A stretch of 41,482 nucleotides of DNA, taken from assembly GCA_018969425.1 (NCBI GenBank), contig JAGWYJ010000029.1, positions 1 to 41,482 on the forward strand, read 5' to 3'. Every line of letters starts with the position of its first letter. Position 1 is the stretch's first letter. The notes below the pieces were generated by a model, which was not told the DNA's origin, did no database searches, and saw nothing but the letters and a program-made list of their open reading frames with translations. Positions 1-8,065 of this stretch are shown piece after piece. This DNA is from Alphaproteobacteria bacterium (GTDB lineage Bacteria; Pseudomonadota; Alphaproteobacteria; Caulobacterales; Hyphomonadaceae). Position numbers and translations under genes: made by a program.

Positions 1-79
1 CTTCTTCCAGCTCTCTGTTGGTGGCGCTGAGGGTCTGGAGGGCGAGAGACGCGCTATAATTGTTGTTGATCGTGAGCAT
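1..79 (-). CDS. Flagellin, N-terminal fragment (cut by window edge)
   Basis: The first 26 codons of a flagellin gene read leftwards out of the window. The visible protein begins MLTINNNYSASLALQ and continues with TNRELEE, the conserved N-terminal D0 helix of alphaproteobacterial flagellins, which packs in the filament core. The ATG is the complement of 77-79; another ATG about 16 bases upstream is in a different frame. flaF and flbT lie upstream on the same strand, the usual flagellin neighbourhood in Caulobacterales. The family assignment is secure. Full length and paralogue identity cannot be judged from 26 residues. Confidence 0.9.
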   Translation of the reverse strand, partial: MLTINNNYSASLALQTLSATNRELEE

Positions 80-458
80 GACGTTGAGGCTCCATTCTGG
101 ATCCAATGCCGGTCATTCGAACCGGAGCCGACGCGTTTTGCGTCGACACGATCAGAGCTCAAGTGATTTGGTTAACAGGATGTGACTGAAGTCTGGTGAG
201 CAGCGAATCCGAAAACCTCATCGGGGAACCACGGACAGAATGGCGGGATTCATTTGCGAATCGAACTGTCCAGAGTGGAGGCGGGATCGGGATTTTCCCG
301 CCCAACGCGGGCGCCGAGAACCCAATCGATCCAATGCTTACGCAGCGCCCAGCCGACGTCGCACCATTTCTAAGAAAGTCGATAAGGGCCCCAATTGGGC
401 CTCTCGGAACCTTTCGAACCCAGCCCTGCCGCTGATCAGGTTGAAAGGACCTCTGGGC
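80..458. other. Intergenic region between flaF and flagellin
   Basis: About 380 bases with no convincing gene; open frames here lack recognisable protein character. On the minus strand it must hold the flagellin leader and probably its promoter. I looked for a sigma-54 type -24/-12 pair pointing at the flagellin gene and did not find a good match. Short inverted repeats are present: CGACGC/GCGTCG at 129-145, CGGGA/TCCCG at 288-300 and GGCCC/GGGCC at 387-401. The last could weakly terminate flbT-flaF, but no T-run follows it. Confidence 0.6.
129..145 (-). promoter_or_regulatory. Hairpin in flagellin 5' leader
   Basis: A perfect 6-bp inverted repeat (CGACGC, 5-nt loop, GCGTCG) lies 50-66 bases upstream of the flagellin ATG, so it would fold in the untranslated leader. 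In Caulobacter, FlbT acts on flagellin mRNA through its leader, and flbT is the nearby gene here. That makes this hairpin a candidate FlbT target, by inference only. Confidence 0.3.
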
Positions 459-809
459 TCAGGGCTCGCTCAGACCCTGCATCATCGAGCGATTGATCTC
501 GATGAGAACATCAAAGGAGGCCCCCTCACGGAGAATCTGGCTCGAATGGCGATCGACAAAGAGAGACAGGGAGATAATTTGCGCTCTCACGGTCTCGGGC
601 AGCTGATTTCCTGGAACGGCGCAGTCGGAGGCTAGGATCGTCCATAGCTTGCGGTTCTTGGACAGGGCTTCTGCGCGCCGGCCTATCTCTATCTCTGGCA
701 AAGCCGCTGCATCGATCAGCGCCCGGGTGACAATGGCGAAGGCGCGATACTCCGCCTGCCTTGGGCTCTCAGTCTTCGTTGCGGCTAACTGGTACGCTTT
801 GACCGACAT
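459..809 (-). CDS. flaF: Flagellar biosynthesis regulator FlaF
   Basis: A 116-residue protein matching FlaF, the small cytoplasmic factor that Caulobacter-type bacteria need for flagellin synthesis or secretion. Visible family features are the N-terminal MSVKAYQ followed by a segment with PRQAEYRAF and VTRALIDAA, then NRKLWTILASDC and a helical C-terminus containing LREGASFDVLIEINRSMMQGL. I start at the ATG at 809; a TTG two codons earlier would be in frame but is less likely. An AGGA lies about 11 bases upstream. The start overlaps the end of flbT by about 41 bases, so the two genes are probably translationally coupled. FlaF and FlbT act as a pair on flagellin expression. Confidence 0.88.
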   Translation of the reverse strand: MSVKAYQLAATKTESPRQAEYRAFAIVTRALIDAAALPEIEIGRRAEALSKNRKLWTILASDCAVPGNQLPETVRAQIISLSLFVDRHSSQILREGASFDVLIEINRSMMQGLSEP

Positions 810-1194
810 TTCCAAGTAAATCCTGCTCGTAGGATATGAGCTTCCTACATCTGTTTAAAGCCTTGTAGTATTCCCCCGCCATAACTTCCCTTGACATCGA
901 CACACACTCGTTCAGGAGCGCCGGAGAACGGACAGCGCCCATGAATTCATTTAATCGACGCACAAATTCATCGTAATACTCTCGGGCGTCGGCGGGCTCG
1001 AGGTACATCATCATGATCGGAAAATAGATGCGCGTCGCAGGCGTCGTCGCATCCTCCGGCTGAATGATGTCTTTCTCCCTCAGAACTGAAGCCTTGTTCT
1101 GCAGCAGAAGAACCGCGCGCCGATCTCCGTTCTGGAGTACGGCCCCGTTAACCACAAAGCGCTCTCCCGGCTTGAGAGACAGTTTGAGCGCCAT
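769..1194 (-). CDS. flbT: Flagellin mRNA regulator FlbT
   Basis: A 141-residue FlbT protein. It begins MALKLSLKPGERFVVNGAV, the conserved family N-terminus, followed by RRAVLLLQNKASVLREKDI and IYFPIMMMYLEP. In Caulobacter FlbT binds the flagellin transcript leader and promotes its decay when the hook is incomplete, linking filament synthesis to assembly. The ATG at 1194 is preceded by a strong GGAGG six bases upstream. A longer frame extends 13 codons further but lacks family similarity. The 3' end overlaps flaF. The gene is divergent from moxR, and the roughly 200 bases between them hold no obvious gene. Confidence 0.9.
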   Translation of the reverse strand: MALKLSLKPGERFVVNGAVLQNGDRRAVLLLQNKASVLREKDIIQPEDATTPATRIYFPIMMMYLEPADAREYYDEFVRRLNEFMGAVRSPALLNECVSMSREVMAGEYYKALNRCRKLISYEQDLLGNVGQSVPVSRNED

Positions 1195-1399
1195 GAACGT
1201 CCTCCGGGGCCGCCCTTTCGATTCGCTCATCACAGAGCGAAACCGAAGACCCAGACAATTAGTCCGGGATTGTTAAGTTTTGCTTTCACTGGGATCGGTT
1301 TTCAACCAATCGCATGGATCTGCAGACAGGACAGCTTCCCTCAGGACCGTAAATCCGCTCTAAACAATCTCGAAAGTCGATTTTTCAGGAATGCGTGAA

Positions 1400-2257
1400 A
1401 TGACAAAGATGAGGCGTTTCGAAGGCTCCGACACCTATGTGGCGACTGACGACCTTCGGGTGGCGGTGAACGCCTCCATCGCCCTGGAACGACCCCTCCT
1501 GGTGAAGGGCGAGCCGGGAACGGGAAAATCCGTACTGGCCCTGGAAGTGGCCCGGGCTCTGGGGATGCCGATCATCGAGTGGCACGTAAAGTCAACGACC
1601 AAAGCCCAGCAGGGGCTTTACGAGTATGACGCTGTCGCGCGCCTGAGAGATGGACAGCTGGGTGAAGAACGGGCTCGCGACATCAGAAATTACATCAAGA
1701 AGGGCAAGCTGTGGGAAGCCTTCACGGCGACAGAGCGACCGGTTCTGCTGATCGATGAGATCGACAAGGCCGACATCGAGTTTCCCAATGATCTTCTGCA
1801 GGAACTCGATCGAATGGAGTTCTATGTTTACGAGCTGGATGAAACCATCAAGGCGAAGGTCCGTCCGATCGTCATCATCACATCCAACAACGAGAAGGAG
1901 CTTCCGGACGCATTTCTTCGACGGTGCTTCTTTCACTACATCAAATTTCCGGACAGTGAGACGATGGCTTCAATCATCGAGGTTCATTTTCCAGGGATCA
2001 AGAAGCGCCTTGTGTCAGAAGCCCTCAAGACATTTTACCAGATGCGCGACGTTCCGGGCCTGAAGAAAAAGCCGTCAACCTCCGAGTTGCTGGACTGGCT
2101 GAAACTGCTCCTGTCTGAAGACGTCGATCCGGAAACTCTCAGGGAGCGGAATCCGAATAAGCTGGTGCCGCCCCTTCATGGCGCTCTGCTTAAGAATGAG
2201 CAGGACATCCAGCTCTTTGAACGTCTGGCCTTCCTGGCACGTCGAGAAAACGGCTGA
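1400..2257 (+). CDS. MoxR-family AAA+ ATPase
   Basis: A cytoplasmic AAA+ ATPase of the MoxR/CbbQ type. Walker A GEPGTGKS is near residues 37-44 and Walker B VLLIDEID near 115-122, followed by a sensor segment with ITSNNEKELPDAFLRRC. MoxR proteins work with VWA-domain partners as chaperones that insert cofactors or mature complexes, and the VWA partner is encoded 1.7 kb downstream. Three in-frame ATGs compete (1391, 1400, 1409). I chose 1400 because AGGA ends nine bases before it, while the same AGGA abuts 1391. Length is normal for the family at about 285 residues. The substrate is unknown. Confidence 0.88.
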   Translation: MTKMRRFEGSDTYVATDDLRVAVNASIALERPLLVKGEPGTGKSVLALEVARALGMPIIEWHVKSTTKAQQGLYEYDAVARLRDGQLGEERARDIRNYIKKGKLWEAFTATERPVLLIDEIDKADIEFPNDLLQELDRMEFYVYELDETIKAKVRPIVIITSNNEKELPDAFLRRCFFHYIKFPDSETMASIIEVHFPGIKKRLVSEALKTFYQMRDVPGLKKKPSTSELLDWLKLLLSEDVDPETLRERNPNKLVPPLHGALLKNEQDIQLFERLAFLARRENG

Positions 2258-2306
2258 AAACAGGTTTGCGATCAAACGACAGGAAGAAAAAGGGGGACGG
2301 AGTGCG

Positions 2307-3884
2307 ATGCGACAGGCAGCAGCTGCTCTTCTTCTGCTCGCGGCTGCTTGCGGATCGCGCGCACCGCGCCCAGAGACGGCGGATGACGCCCTCGCGCCCT
2401 CCCCTCCCGCATCCTTGACCGAGGCGATGGAGGCGCTCAATTCAGGGTCTGTGACATCCGAAGCGCTGACGGAGCTCTACCTCAAGAGGATCGCCGCACT
2501 TGATGATGCAGGCCCGACGATCAACGCTGTCATTTCCCTTAACCCCAACGCGCTGGAGCAGGCCCGCGAACTGGATCGGTTACGATCTGAAGGTCGCACC
2601 CTCGGCCCCCTTCACGGGGCGCCGATTCTGATTAAGGACAACATTGAAACCCTCGATCCGATTGCGACGACAGCGGGCTCACTGGCTCTTCAGGACAACA
2701 TCACCGGCAGAGACGCCGCCGTTGTCGCGCGACTGAGAGCGGCGGGGGCGGTGATTCTTGGTAAGACCAACCTGTCCGAATGGGCGAACTTCAGATCCAG
2801 CCGCTCGACTTCGGGGTGGAGCGCGGTAGGAGGGCTGACCCGCAATCCCCACGTCCTCGATCGCAACCCGTGCGGCTCTTCCTCAGGATCGGCGGCGGCC
2901 GCAGCCGCAGCCCTGGCGGCGGCGACAATCGGAACCGAGACGGACGGCTCTATTGTCTGCCCGGCCGGTCAGAATGGCGTTGTCGGCCTCAAGCCGACCG
3001 TTGGGCTTGTCTCCAGATCTCTCATTATCCCAATCTCCGCGAGCCAGGATACGGCGGGGCCGATAACGATGACGGTCGCGGACGCAGCGCTGCTACTTTC
3101 CGTTATGGCGGGCGGAGACCCTGCAGATCCGGCCACAATCGAGGCCGACGCCAGAAAGAGCGATTACTCTAAAGCGCTCGACCCTCAGGCCCTCAAGGGT
3201 CGACGCATCGGCGTCGCCCGCTTTCTGGCCGGCTATCATGACGGAGTCGATAAGGCGTTCGAAAACGCCCTCGATCAAATGAGAGAAGCGGGCGCCGAAC
3301 TGATCGAGCTGAAGTCGGCGCCGAAAATGAATGAGATCGGCGACAATGAATACAAAGTTCTGCTGAGCGAGTTTCGAGCCGGTCTCGACGCCTATCTTGC
3401 AAACGCTGCGCCCGCGGTAAAGGTTCGCTCACTTAAGGATCTCATCGCGTTCAATTCGGTAACGCCGGCGGAACTGGAGTTCTTCGGACAGGACACCCTG
3501 AACCAGGCCCTGACGGCCCCTTCGCTCGAGGACCAGAGCTACCGCAAGGCCCGGGATGCGGCCAAGCGCCTGGCCGGCCCGGAGGGCGTCGACCTTATGA
3601 TCCGGGAGCATGATCTTGACGCGATCGTTGCGCCGACCGGCGGCCCCGCTTGGACAAGCGACCTGATTACCGGCGACCATTTTCTGGGCTCGGCCTCAAC
3701 CCTCGCCGCAGTCGCGGGATACCCGAGCATAACTGTCCCGATGGGATCGATCAGAGACTTGCCGATCGGCCTGACATTTTTCGGCACGGCTTGGTCCGAA
3801 GCGGATCTGATCGGCTTCGCCTACGCCTTTGAGCAACAGACGGGGGCCCACGAAGCGCCCGCATTCAGGCCTAGCTCTCCCTGA
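2307..3884 (+). CDS. Amidase-signature family lipoprotein
   Basis: A 525-residue amidase-signature hydrolase with a lipoprotein signal: a hydrophobic run ending in LAAAC (Cys15), so the enzyme is probably membrane-anchored in the periplasm. The Ser-Ser-Lys triad is visible: Lys110 in LIKDN, the cis-serine in GSSSGS near 191-192, and the nucleophile Ser215 in GTETDGSI. Members cleave carbon-nitrogen amide bonds; the substrate cannot be told from sequence. The start at 2307 has GGAG four bases upstream and begins exactly at the signal peptide. The open frame continues further upstream into the end of moxR, but without recognisable protein. It sits between moxR and its VWA partner on the same strand, an uncommon insertion. 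Confidence 0.9.
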   Translation: MRQAAAALLLLAAACGSRAPRPETADDALAPSPPASLTEAMEALNSGSVTSEALTELYLKRIAALDDAGPTINAVISLNPNALEQARELDRLRSEGRTLGPLHGAPILIKDNIETLDPIATTAGSLALQDNITGRDAAVVARLRAAGAVILGKTNLSEWANFRSSRSTSGWSAVGGLTRNPHVLDRNPCGSSSGSAAAAAAALAAATIGTETDGSIVCPAGQNGVVGLKPTVGLVSRSLIIPISASQDTAGPITMTVADAALLLSVMAGGDPADPATIEADARKSDYSKALDPQALKGRRIGVARFLAGYHDGVDKAFENALDQMREAGAELIELKSAPKMNEIGDNEYKVLLSEFRAGLDAYLANAAPAVKVRSLKDLIAFNSVTPAELEFFGQDTLNQALTAPSLEDQSYRKARDAAKRLAGPEGVDLMIREHDLDAIVAPTGGPAWTSDLITGDHFLGSASTLAAVAGYPSITVPMGSIRDLPIGLTFFGTAWSEADLIGFAYAFEQQTGAHEAPAFRPSSP

Positions 3885-3974
3885 ACAGACCCGGGGAAGC
3901 AATCCCGTCACGAGAGGCTCTTTCGCATCGGGACGGGTAGCGCTACTTTTGGAATTGCGAGCAGGAGGCGAGCG

Positions 3975-5156
3975 ATGTTTCAGCATTTCTTTCACGAGCT
4001 GCGCTCGGCGAAGATCCCGGTGACGCTCAAGGAATATCTCAGCCTGCTTGAGGCGATGGACAAAGGCGCGATCGGCAACGACGTCACGGACTTCTATTAT
4101 CTGGCCCGCACCGCCCTCGTTAAGGACGAAAAGCACCTCGACAAGTTTGACCGTGTGTTCGGTCATGTCTTCAAAGGGCTTGAAGCCGTGGACACCGGAA
4201 TGGACGCCGCCCAATTCCCGGACGAGTGGCTCAAGAAGCTGTCCGAGAAATTCCTGACCGACGAAGAAAAGCGGATGATCGAGTCCATGGGGGGCTGGGA
4301 CAAGCTCATGGAAACCCTCAAAGAAAGGATGGCTGAACAGAAGAAGCGCCATGAAGGCGGATCCAAAATGATCGGAACCGCAGGCACCTCTCCCTATGGC
4401 GCCTACGGCTACAATCCTGAGGGCGTTCGCATCGGGCAGAATGAGAGCCGCCATCAGAGGGCGGTAAAGGTGTGGGACAAGCGCGAATACAAAAATCTCG
4501 ATGACTCTGTCGAGATTGGGACCAGGAACATAAAAGTCGCTCTTCGTCGCCTTCGAAAATGGGCGCGGGATGGCGCTCAGGATGAGCTTGATCTGGACGG
4601 TACGATCCGCAAGTCCGCACGCGAAGGATACATCGACATCGTGATGCGGCCGGAGCGACGTAACGCCGTTAAGATCCTGATGTTTCTGGACATCGGCGGG
4701 TCGATGGATCCCCATATCCGGGCTTGTGAAGAGCTGTTTTCAGCCGCGCGATCAGAATTCAAGAATCTCGAATTCTTCTACTTCCATAACTGCATTTACG
4801 AAGGGGTCTGGAAGGACAATCGTCGACGGAACGTCAACAAGCTGTCCACATGGGACGTCCTCCACAGATATCCGGCCGACTACAAGGTCATCATTGTCGG
4901 CGACGCCGCAATGAGCCCATACGAAATCACTTATCCGGGCGGCTCAGTCGAACACTGGAACGAGGAACCGGGAGCAGTCTGGCTGGAACGCGTCACACAG
5001 GTCTATCCCAATCTTGTTTGGCTGAACCCAACTCATCCATCCGGGTGGGAATATTCGGGATCGACAAGCCTGATCCGCGAGATCATCGGCATGCACCGGA
5101 TGTTCCCGCTGACAGTCAAGGGAATTGAGGAAGCCACCCGCGAACTGGGCCGGTAA
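3975..5156 (+). CDS. CoxE-like VWA-domain protein, MoxR partner
   Basis: A 393-residue cytoplasmic protein with an N-terminal helical region (from FFHELRSAKIPVTLKEYLSLL) and a C-terminal von Willebrand A domain. The metal-site motif appears as DIGGSMD near 239-245. The first serine of the canonical DxSxS is glycine, a substitution I recall as usual in this CoxE-related subgroup. A central basic stretch with LRRLRKWARDG precedes the VWA domain. The ATG has AGGAGG eight bases upstream. With the MoxR ATPase it forms the standard MoxR/VWA chaperone pair. No metalloenzyme client is encoded beside it, so its target is unknown. Confidence 0.87.
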   Translation: MFQHFFHELRSAKIPVTLKEYLSLLEAMDKGAIGNDVTDFYYLARTALVKDEKHLDKFDRVFGHVFKGLEAVDTGMDAAQFPDEWLKKLSEKFLTDEEKRMIESMGGWDKLMETLKERMAEQKKRHEGGSKMIGTAGTSPYGAYGYNPEGVRIGQNESRHQRAVKVWDKREYKNLDDSVEIGTRNIKVALRRLRKWARDGAQDELDLDGTIRKSAREGYIDIVMRPERRNAVKILMFLDIGGSMDPHIRACEELFSAARSEFKNLEFFYFHNCIYEGVWKDNRRRNVNKLSTWDVLHRYPADYKVIIVGDAAMSPYEITYPGGSVEHWNEEPGAVWLERVTQVYPNLVWLNPTHPSGWEYSGSTSLIREIIGMHRMFPLTVKGIEEATRELGR

Positions 5157-5303
5157 AATCACGCTTCGGTTGACGGTCTCGTGCCGACAACATGCCTCCG
5201 CGCGCCTGATGACACTTGCTCTCGTCAGGCGAGACTCTATGGATAACCCATCGATTGACGCACCCCGCCCGCACACGGCTCGAGGGTCGGGACTGGAAGG
5301 AAA

Positions 5304-6581
5304 ATGCAAATGTCCCTGAGCCCCCCTTCGCCACGAACGGGCCGCCTGGGACGATGGGCGTTCCTCTTCATCATCGTAACGGTTTTCATCGACATCCTCG
5401 CGTTCGCCGTCATCATTCCATCAACCCCGTTCCTGATGTCGGAGCTGACAGGCCTGCCGCTTGAGGAGGTGACCCCCTGGGGAGGATATCTGACCGCAGT
5501 CTATGCGGTGGTGAACTTCATTACGCAGCCGATCCTCGGAAACCTTTCGGATCGCTACGGCAGACGACCGGTCCTGCTGATTTCCATGGGCATGCTTTCG
5601 ATCGATTTTCTGATCATGGGTTTCGCTCACTCGCTATGGTTGCTGTTTCTCGGGCGCATCCTGTCGGGCCTGTCAGGAGCAACCCACTCAACGGCAGCCG
5701 CGTATATCGCCGACACGACCGAGACTGGAGAACGAGCTCAGGCCTTCGGCATGCTCGGAGCGGCTTTCGGCCTCGGCTTCATCCTCGGACCCGTTATAGG
5801 TGGCTTCCTGACCACTGTGGATCCAAGAGCCCCCTTCTTCGCCGCGGCTGGCCTCGCGGGAGTCAATTTCATTTATGGCTCTCTGATCCTTCCCGAATCC
5901 CTGTCGCGCGAGAACAGACGTCAATTTGAATGGAAGCGGGCGAACGCATTGGGATCGTTCCGGCACTTCTCCCGATTGCCGCGTCTCGCATGGTTTATCG
6001 TGACTCTGGGCGTCTATAACTTCGCCCACTGGGTCTACCCGTCCACATTCAGCTATTTTGGTCCGATCAGATACGGATGGGACGCTCACATGACCGGTCT
6101 GGCGCTCGGTGCGGTAGGGGTTGGAGCGGCGCTTGTTCAGGGAGCCTTGTGCGGTCGTATCATTCGTCGTCTCGGCGAGGAGAAGACAGCGCTTCTTGGA
6201 ATTCTATCAACTGTTTGCGCAATGACCGCCTACGCCTTTGCATCCGAAGGATGGATGATATTCCTCATCATACCCCTCGGCGCTCTTGGCGGCCTGATGG
6301 GGCCGTCCATGAACCAGATCATGACATCTCGAGTTGAGAAAAACGCTCAGGGGGAACTTCAGGGCGCCCTCGCGAGCATTCAGGCCGGCGGCAATATACT
6401 GGCTCCAATCGTCATGACCCAGATTCTCTTCTCATTCACTTCCGAGAACGCCATGGTCTATTTCCCCGGGGCAGCGTTCCTTCTCGCCGCTGTCCTGACT
6501 GCGGCGAGCCTGCTCCCGTTCAGAAAGGCGATCGCAGCGGATAGAGCGAGCGCTGCATCCGTGGCCGAAAAAGCAACCTGA
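5304..6581 (+). CDS. TetA-like MFS efflux transporter
   Basis: A 425-residue, roughly 12-helix inner-membrane major facilitator. The loop 2-3 signature GNLSDRYGRRP is at about 79-89, and a second conserved stretch, GFILGPVIGG, lies in helix 5. The pattern matches the TCR/Tet subgroup of drug:proton antiporters, but many relatives export unknown metabolites, so a resistance role is only a possibility. Two ATGs are plausible: 5304, with GGA six bases upstream, and 5310, with AAGG nine bases upstream. The upstream gap of 147 bases shows no clear promoter. Confidence 0.85.
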   Translation: MQMSLSPPSPRTGRLGRWAFLFIIVTVFIDILAFAVIIPSTPFLMSELTGLPLEEVTPWGGYLTAVYAVVNFITQPILGNLSDRYGRRPVLLISMGMLSIDFLIMGFAHSLWLLFLGRILSGLSGATHSTAAAYIADTTETGERAQAFGMLGAAFGLGFILGPVIGGFLTTVDPRAPFFAAAGLAGVNFIYGSLILPESLSRENRRQFEWKRANALGSFRHFSRLPRLAWFIVTLGVYNFAHWVYPSTFSYFGPIRYGWDAHMTGLALGAVGVGAALVQGALCGRIIRRLGEEKTALLGILSTVCAMTAYAFASEGWMIFLIIPLGALGGLMGPSMNQIMTSRVEKNAQGELQGALASIQAGGNILAPIVMTQILFSFTSENAMVYFPGAAFLLAAVLTAASLLPFRKAIAADRASAASVAEKAT

Positions 6582-6627
6582 AGTCAAAACTTCCCATGCC
6601 TCCTGAGCGGATAGGACGAAAGCTCCC

Positions 6628-7179
6628 ATGACACGTCGGGTCCTCCCCATCACAGGACCAGAGCCGAGACCCGCCCTCTTTCTGGACAGGGATGGCGTGC
6701 TGAACGTCGATAGAGGTTATGTCAGCCGGGTAGAGGATTTCGAGTGGATTGACGGAGCGATACAAACGATCGCCGCCTTTAACGCCAGAAACTGGTGGGT
6801 CTTCCTTGTCACGAACCAGTCAGGCCTGGCTTTTGGTTACTATTCGGAAGATGATCTCGCCGGACTACACCAGTGGATGATCGCAAGGCTGGAGGACCAT
6901 GGTGCTGCCATCGATCGAATCTATCACTGCCCTTATCATCCTGAGGGGATCGTCGATCGGTTCCGGAGCGACAGCTTTGATCGAAAGCCAAAGCCTGGAA
7001 TGCTGTTCAGGGCGATGACGGACTTTCCAGTGATACGGGAGCGATCATTCCTGATCGGCGACAAACCTTCTGATTTGGAAGCAGCACGGGCTGCGGGGGT
7101 GCAAGCCTTCCTGTTCACAGCCGGAAATCTGTCAACCTTCGCCGAATGGGCCCTCGCAGACCTGGAAGGCGGTCGCTAA
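6628..7179 (+). CDS. gmhB: GmhB-type D,D-heptose 1,7-bisphosphate phosphatase
   Basis: A 183-residue HAD-superfamily phosphatase of the histidinol-phosphatase/GmhB type. GmhB removes the C7 phosphate from heptose bisphosphate on the way to the ADP-heptose used in LPS inner core. Motif I is FLDRDGVLN (Asp20 nucleophile, Asp22 acid), motif II is VTNQSG, and motif IV is LIGDKPSD. The zinc loop is only half present: the CPYHPEG cysteine and histidine are there, but the later CxC pair of classical GmhB is replaced by DSFDRKP. Related HAD phosphatases with other sugar phosphates remain possible. The gene is convergent with the next one, 13 bases away. Confidence 0.78.
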   Translation: MTRRVLPITGPEPRPALFLDRDGVLNVDRGYVSRVEDFEWIDGAIQTIAAFNARNWWVFLVTNQSGLAFGYYSEDDLAGLHQWMIARLEDHGAAIDRIYHCPYHPEGIVDRFRSDSFDRKPKPGMLFRAMTDFPVIRERSFLIGDKPSDLEAARAAGVQAFLFTAGNLSTFAEWALADLEGGR

Positions 7180-7192
7180 ACGGCAGGCCCGG

Positions 7193-7864
7193 TCAGGACC
7201 AGTCTCGCAGCGCGCGTTCCGCGATATCGTTCGCTCCCCGGGCGACGAAGCCTGACTGGGTCAGAGAAATCTCGTACACCGCCCCGTCCGTCAGCGGCAT
7301 ATAGACCCCATCGCCGAAGACGGTATCCAGCGGCGCGAACGGCGACCACTCACCGAGAGGAAGCGAGAAAACATCAAGTCCAGCCTCATCTCCTATGGAA
7401 TCGTCTGCCGTCGACGGTGTTGAGTTTTCTTTCGAGGCGTCATTCCAACGTCCCTGGATGCGCTCAAGCTTATAGAATGCATCCGCTCCGATCACGTTGG
7501 CCCACGGCTGAAACTTCCAAACCCGTCCCTCAAGTCGAAATTTGTCGCCTGCAAGGACGAAATCCCGGGCGGCGCCGTACCGTCCTTCACTGTCCGCCTT
7601 GCGCACGCTGGCGGTAAACTGGCCGTCGACAGCACGCGTCACTCTGACCTCGGCGACAGGCTGCTCGTAAGTCAGTCGACTATAGGTCTGAAGATTAAGA
7701 CCTATAAGACCGACGATAGCCGCAGCAGCCAACGCCCCTCCTCCGAACATGACGCGAAGGGACCCGCTGAAAAAGCGCAGCCGAAGCAGTCCTCCAAGGC
7801 CACCCATAAGAGTCAGAAAGCCGACCAGACCGACAAATGCGGGAATCGCCCACCAGATGGACAT
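7193..7864 (-). CDS. Two-helix membrane protein of unknown function
   Basis: A 223-residue protein with two N-terminal transmembrane segments (about residues 4-28 and 37-58) and a soluble domain beginning LTYEQPVAEVRV. It resembles a family sometimes labelled 'cation/multidrug efflux pump' in proteobacterial genomes, but two helices make a pump role doubtful and I do not assign one. The soluble part contains RVWKFQPWANVIG and FYKLERIQGRW, followed by an acidic linker. It lies downstream of wzm-wzt on the same strand with a 200-base gap, so co-transcription is possible but unproven. Confidence 0.65.
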   Translation of the reverse strand: MSIWWAIPAFVGLVGFLTLMGGLGGLLRLRFFSGSLRVMFGGGALAAAAIVGLIGLNLQTYSRLTYEQPVAEVRVTRAVDGQFTASVRKADSEGRYGAARDFVLAGDKFRLEGRVWKFQPWANVIGADAFYKLERIQGRWNDASKENSTPSTADDSIGDEAGLDVFSLPLGEWSPFAPLDTVFGDGVYMPLTDGAVYEISLTQSGFVARGANDIAERALRDWS

Positions 7865-7969
7865 GACTCATACCCTCCACTGAGCGGAAAACTGAGACGT
7901 CTTGCGCTGAAACTCCGACAATACTCGCCGCATGATAGCAAGATCTCTCAGCCATCGCTCAGAAACAAG

Positions 7970-7983
7970 CCCCAGAAATGGGG
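7970..7983 (-). terminator. Possible weak terminator after wzt
   Basis: CCCCA and TGGGG form a 5-bp stem around a 4-base loop, about 80 bases past the wzt stop on the minus strand. It is followed on that strand by a T-rich but interrupted stretch (CTTGTTTCT). The short stem and broken T-run make this weak. Confidence 0.3.
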
Positions 7984-8065
7984 TGAACTCATCGCCTCGT
8001 GAGAACATCGAGAACAGCCTCAGGCTCTGCCGAGGAGATCTGCACTTCGCTCAGAAACTCTGCCT

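Noticed and set aside
80-458. Sigma-54 promoter for flagellin
   Set aside because: Nearest GCA...GCC arrangement on the required strand is one base short in spacing and poor in sequence.
196-635. Two plus-strand open frames between flagellin and flaF
   Set aside because: Low-complexity, Arg/Pro-rich translations without family features; one starts at GTG and the other overlaps flaF antisense.
1195-1399. CtrA-like TTAA boxes between flbT and moxR
   Set aside because: A single TTAA is present but no second half at the 7-base spacing.
3904-3937. Terminator after the amidase gene (CCCGTC/GACGGG)
   Set aside because: The loop is over 20 bases and no T-run follows; the VWA gene starts shortly after on the same strand.
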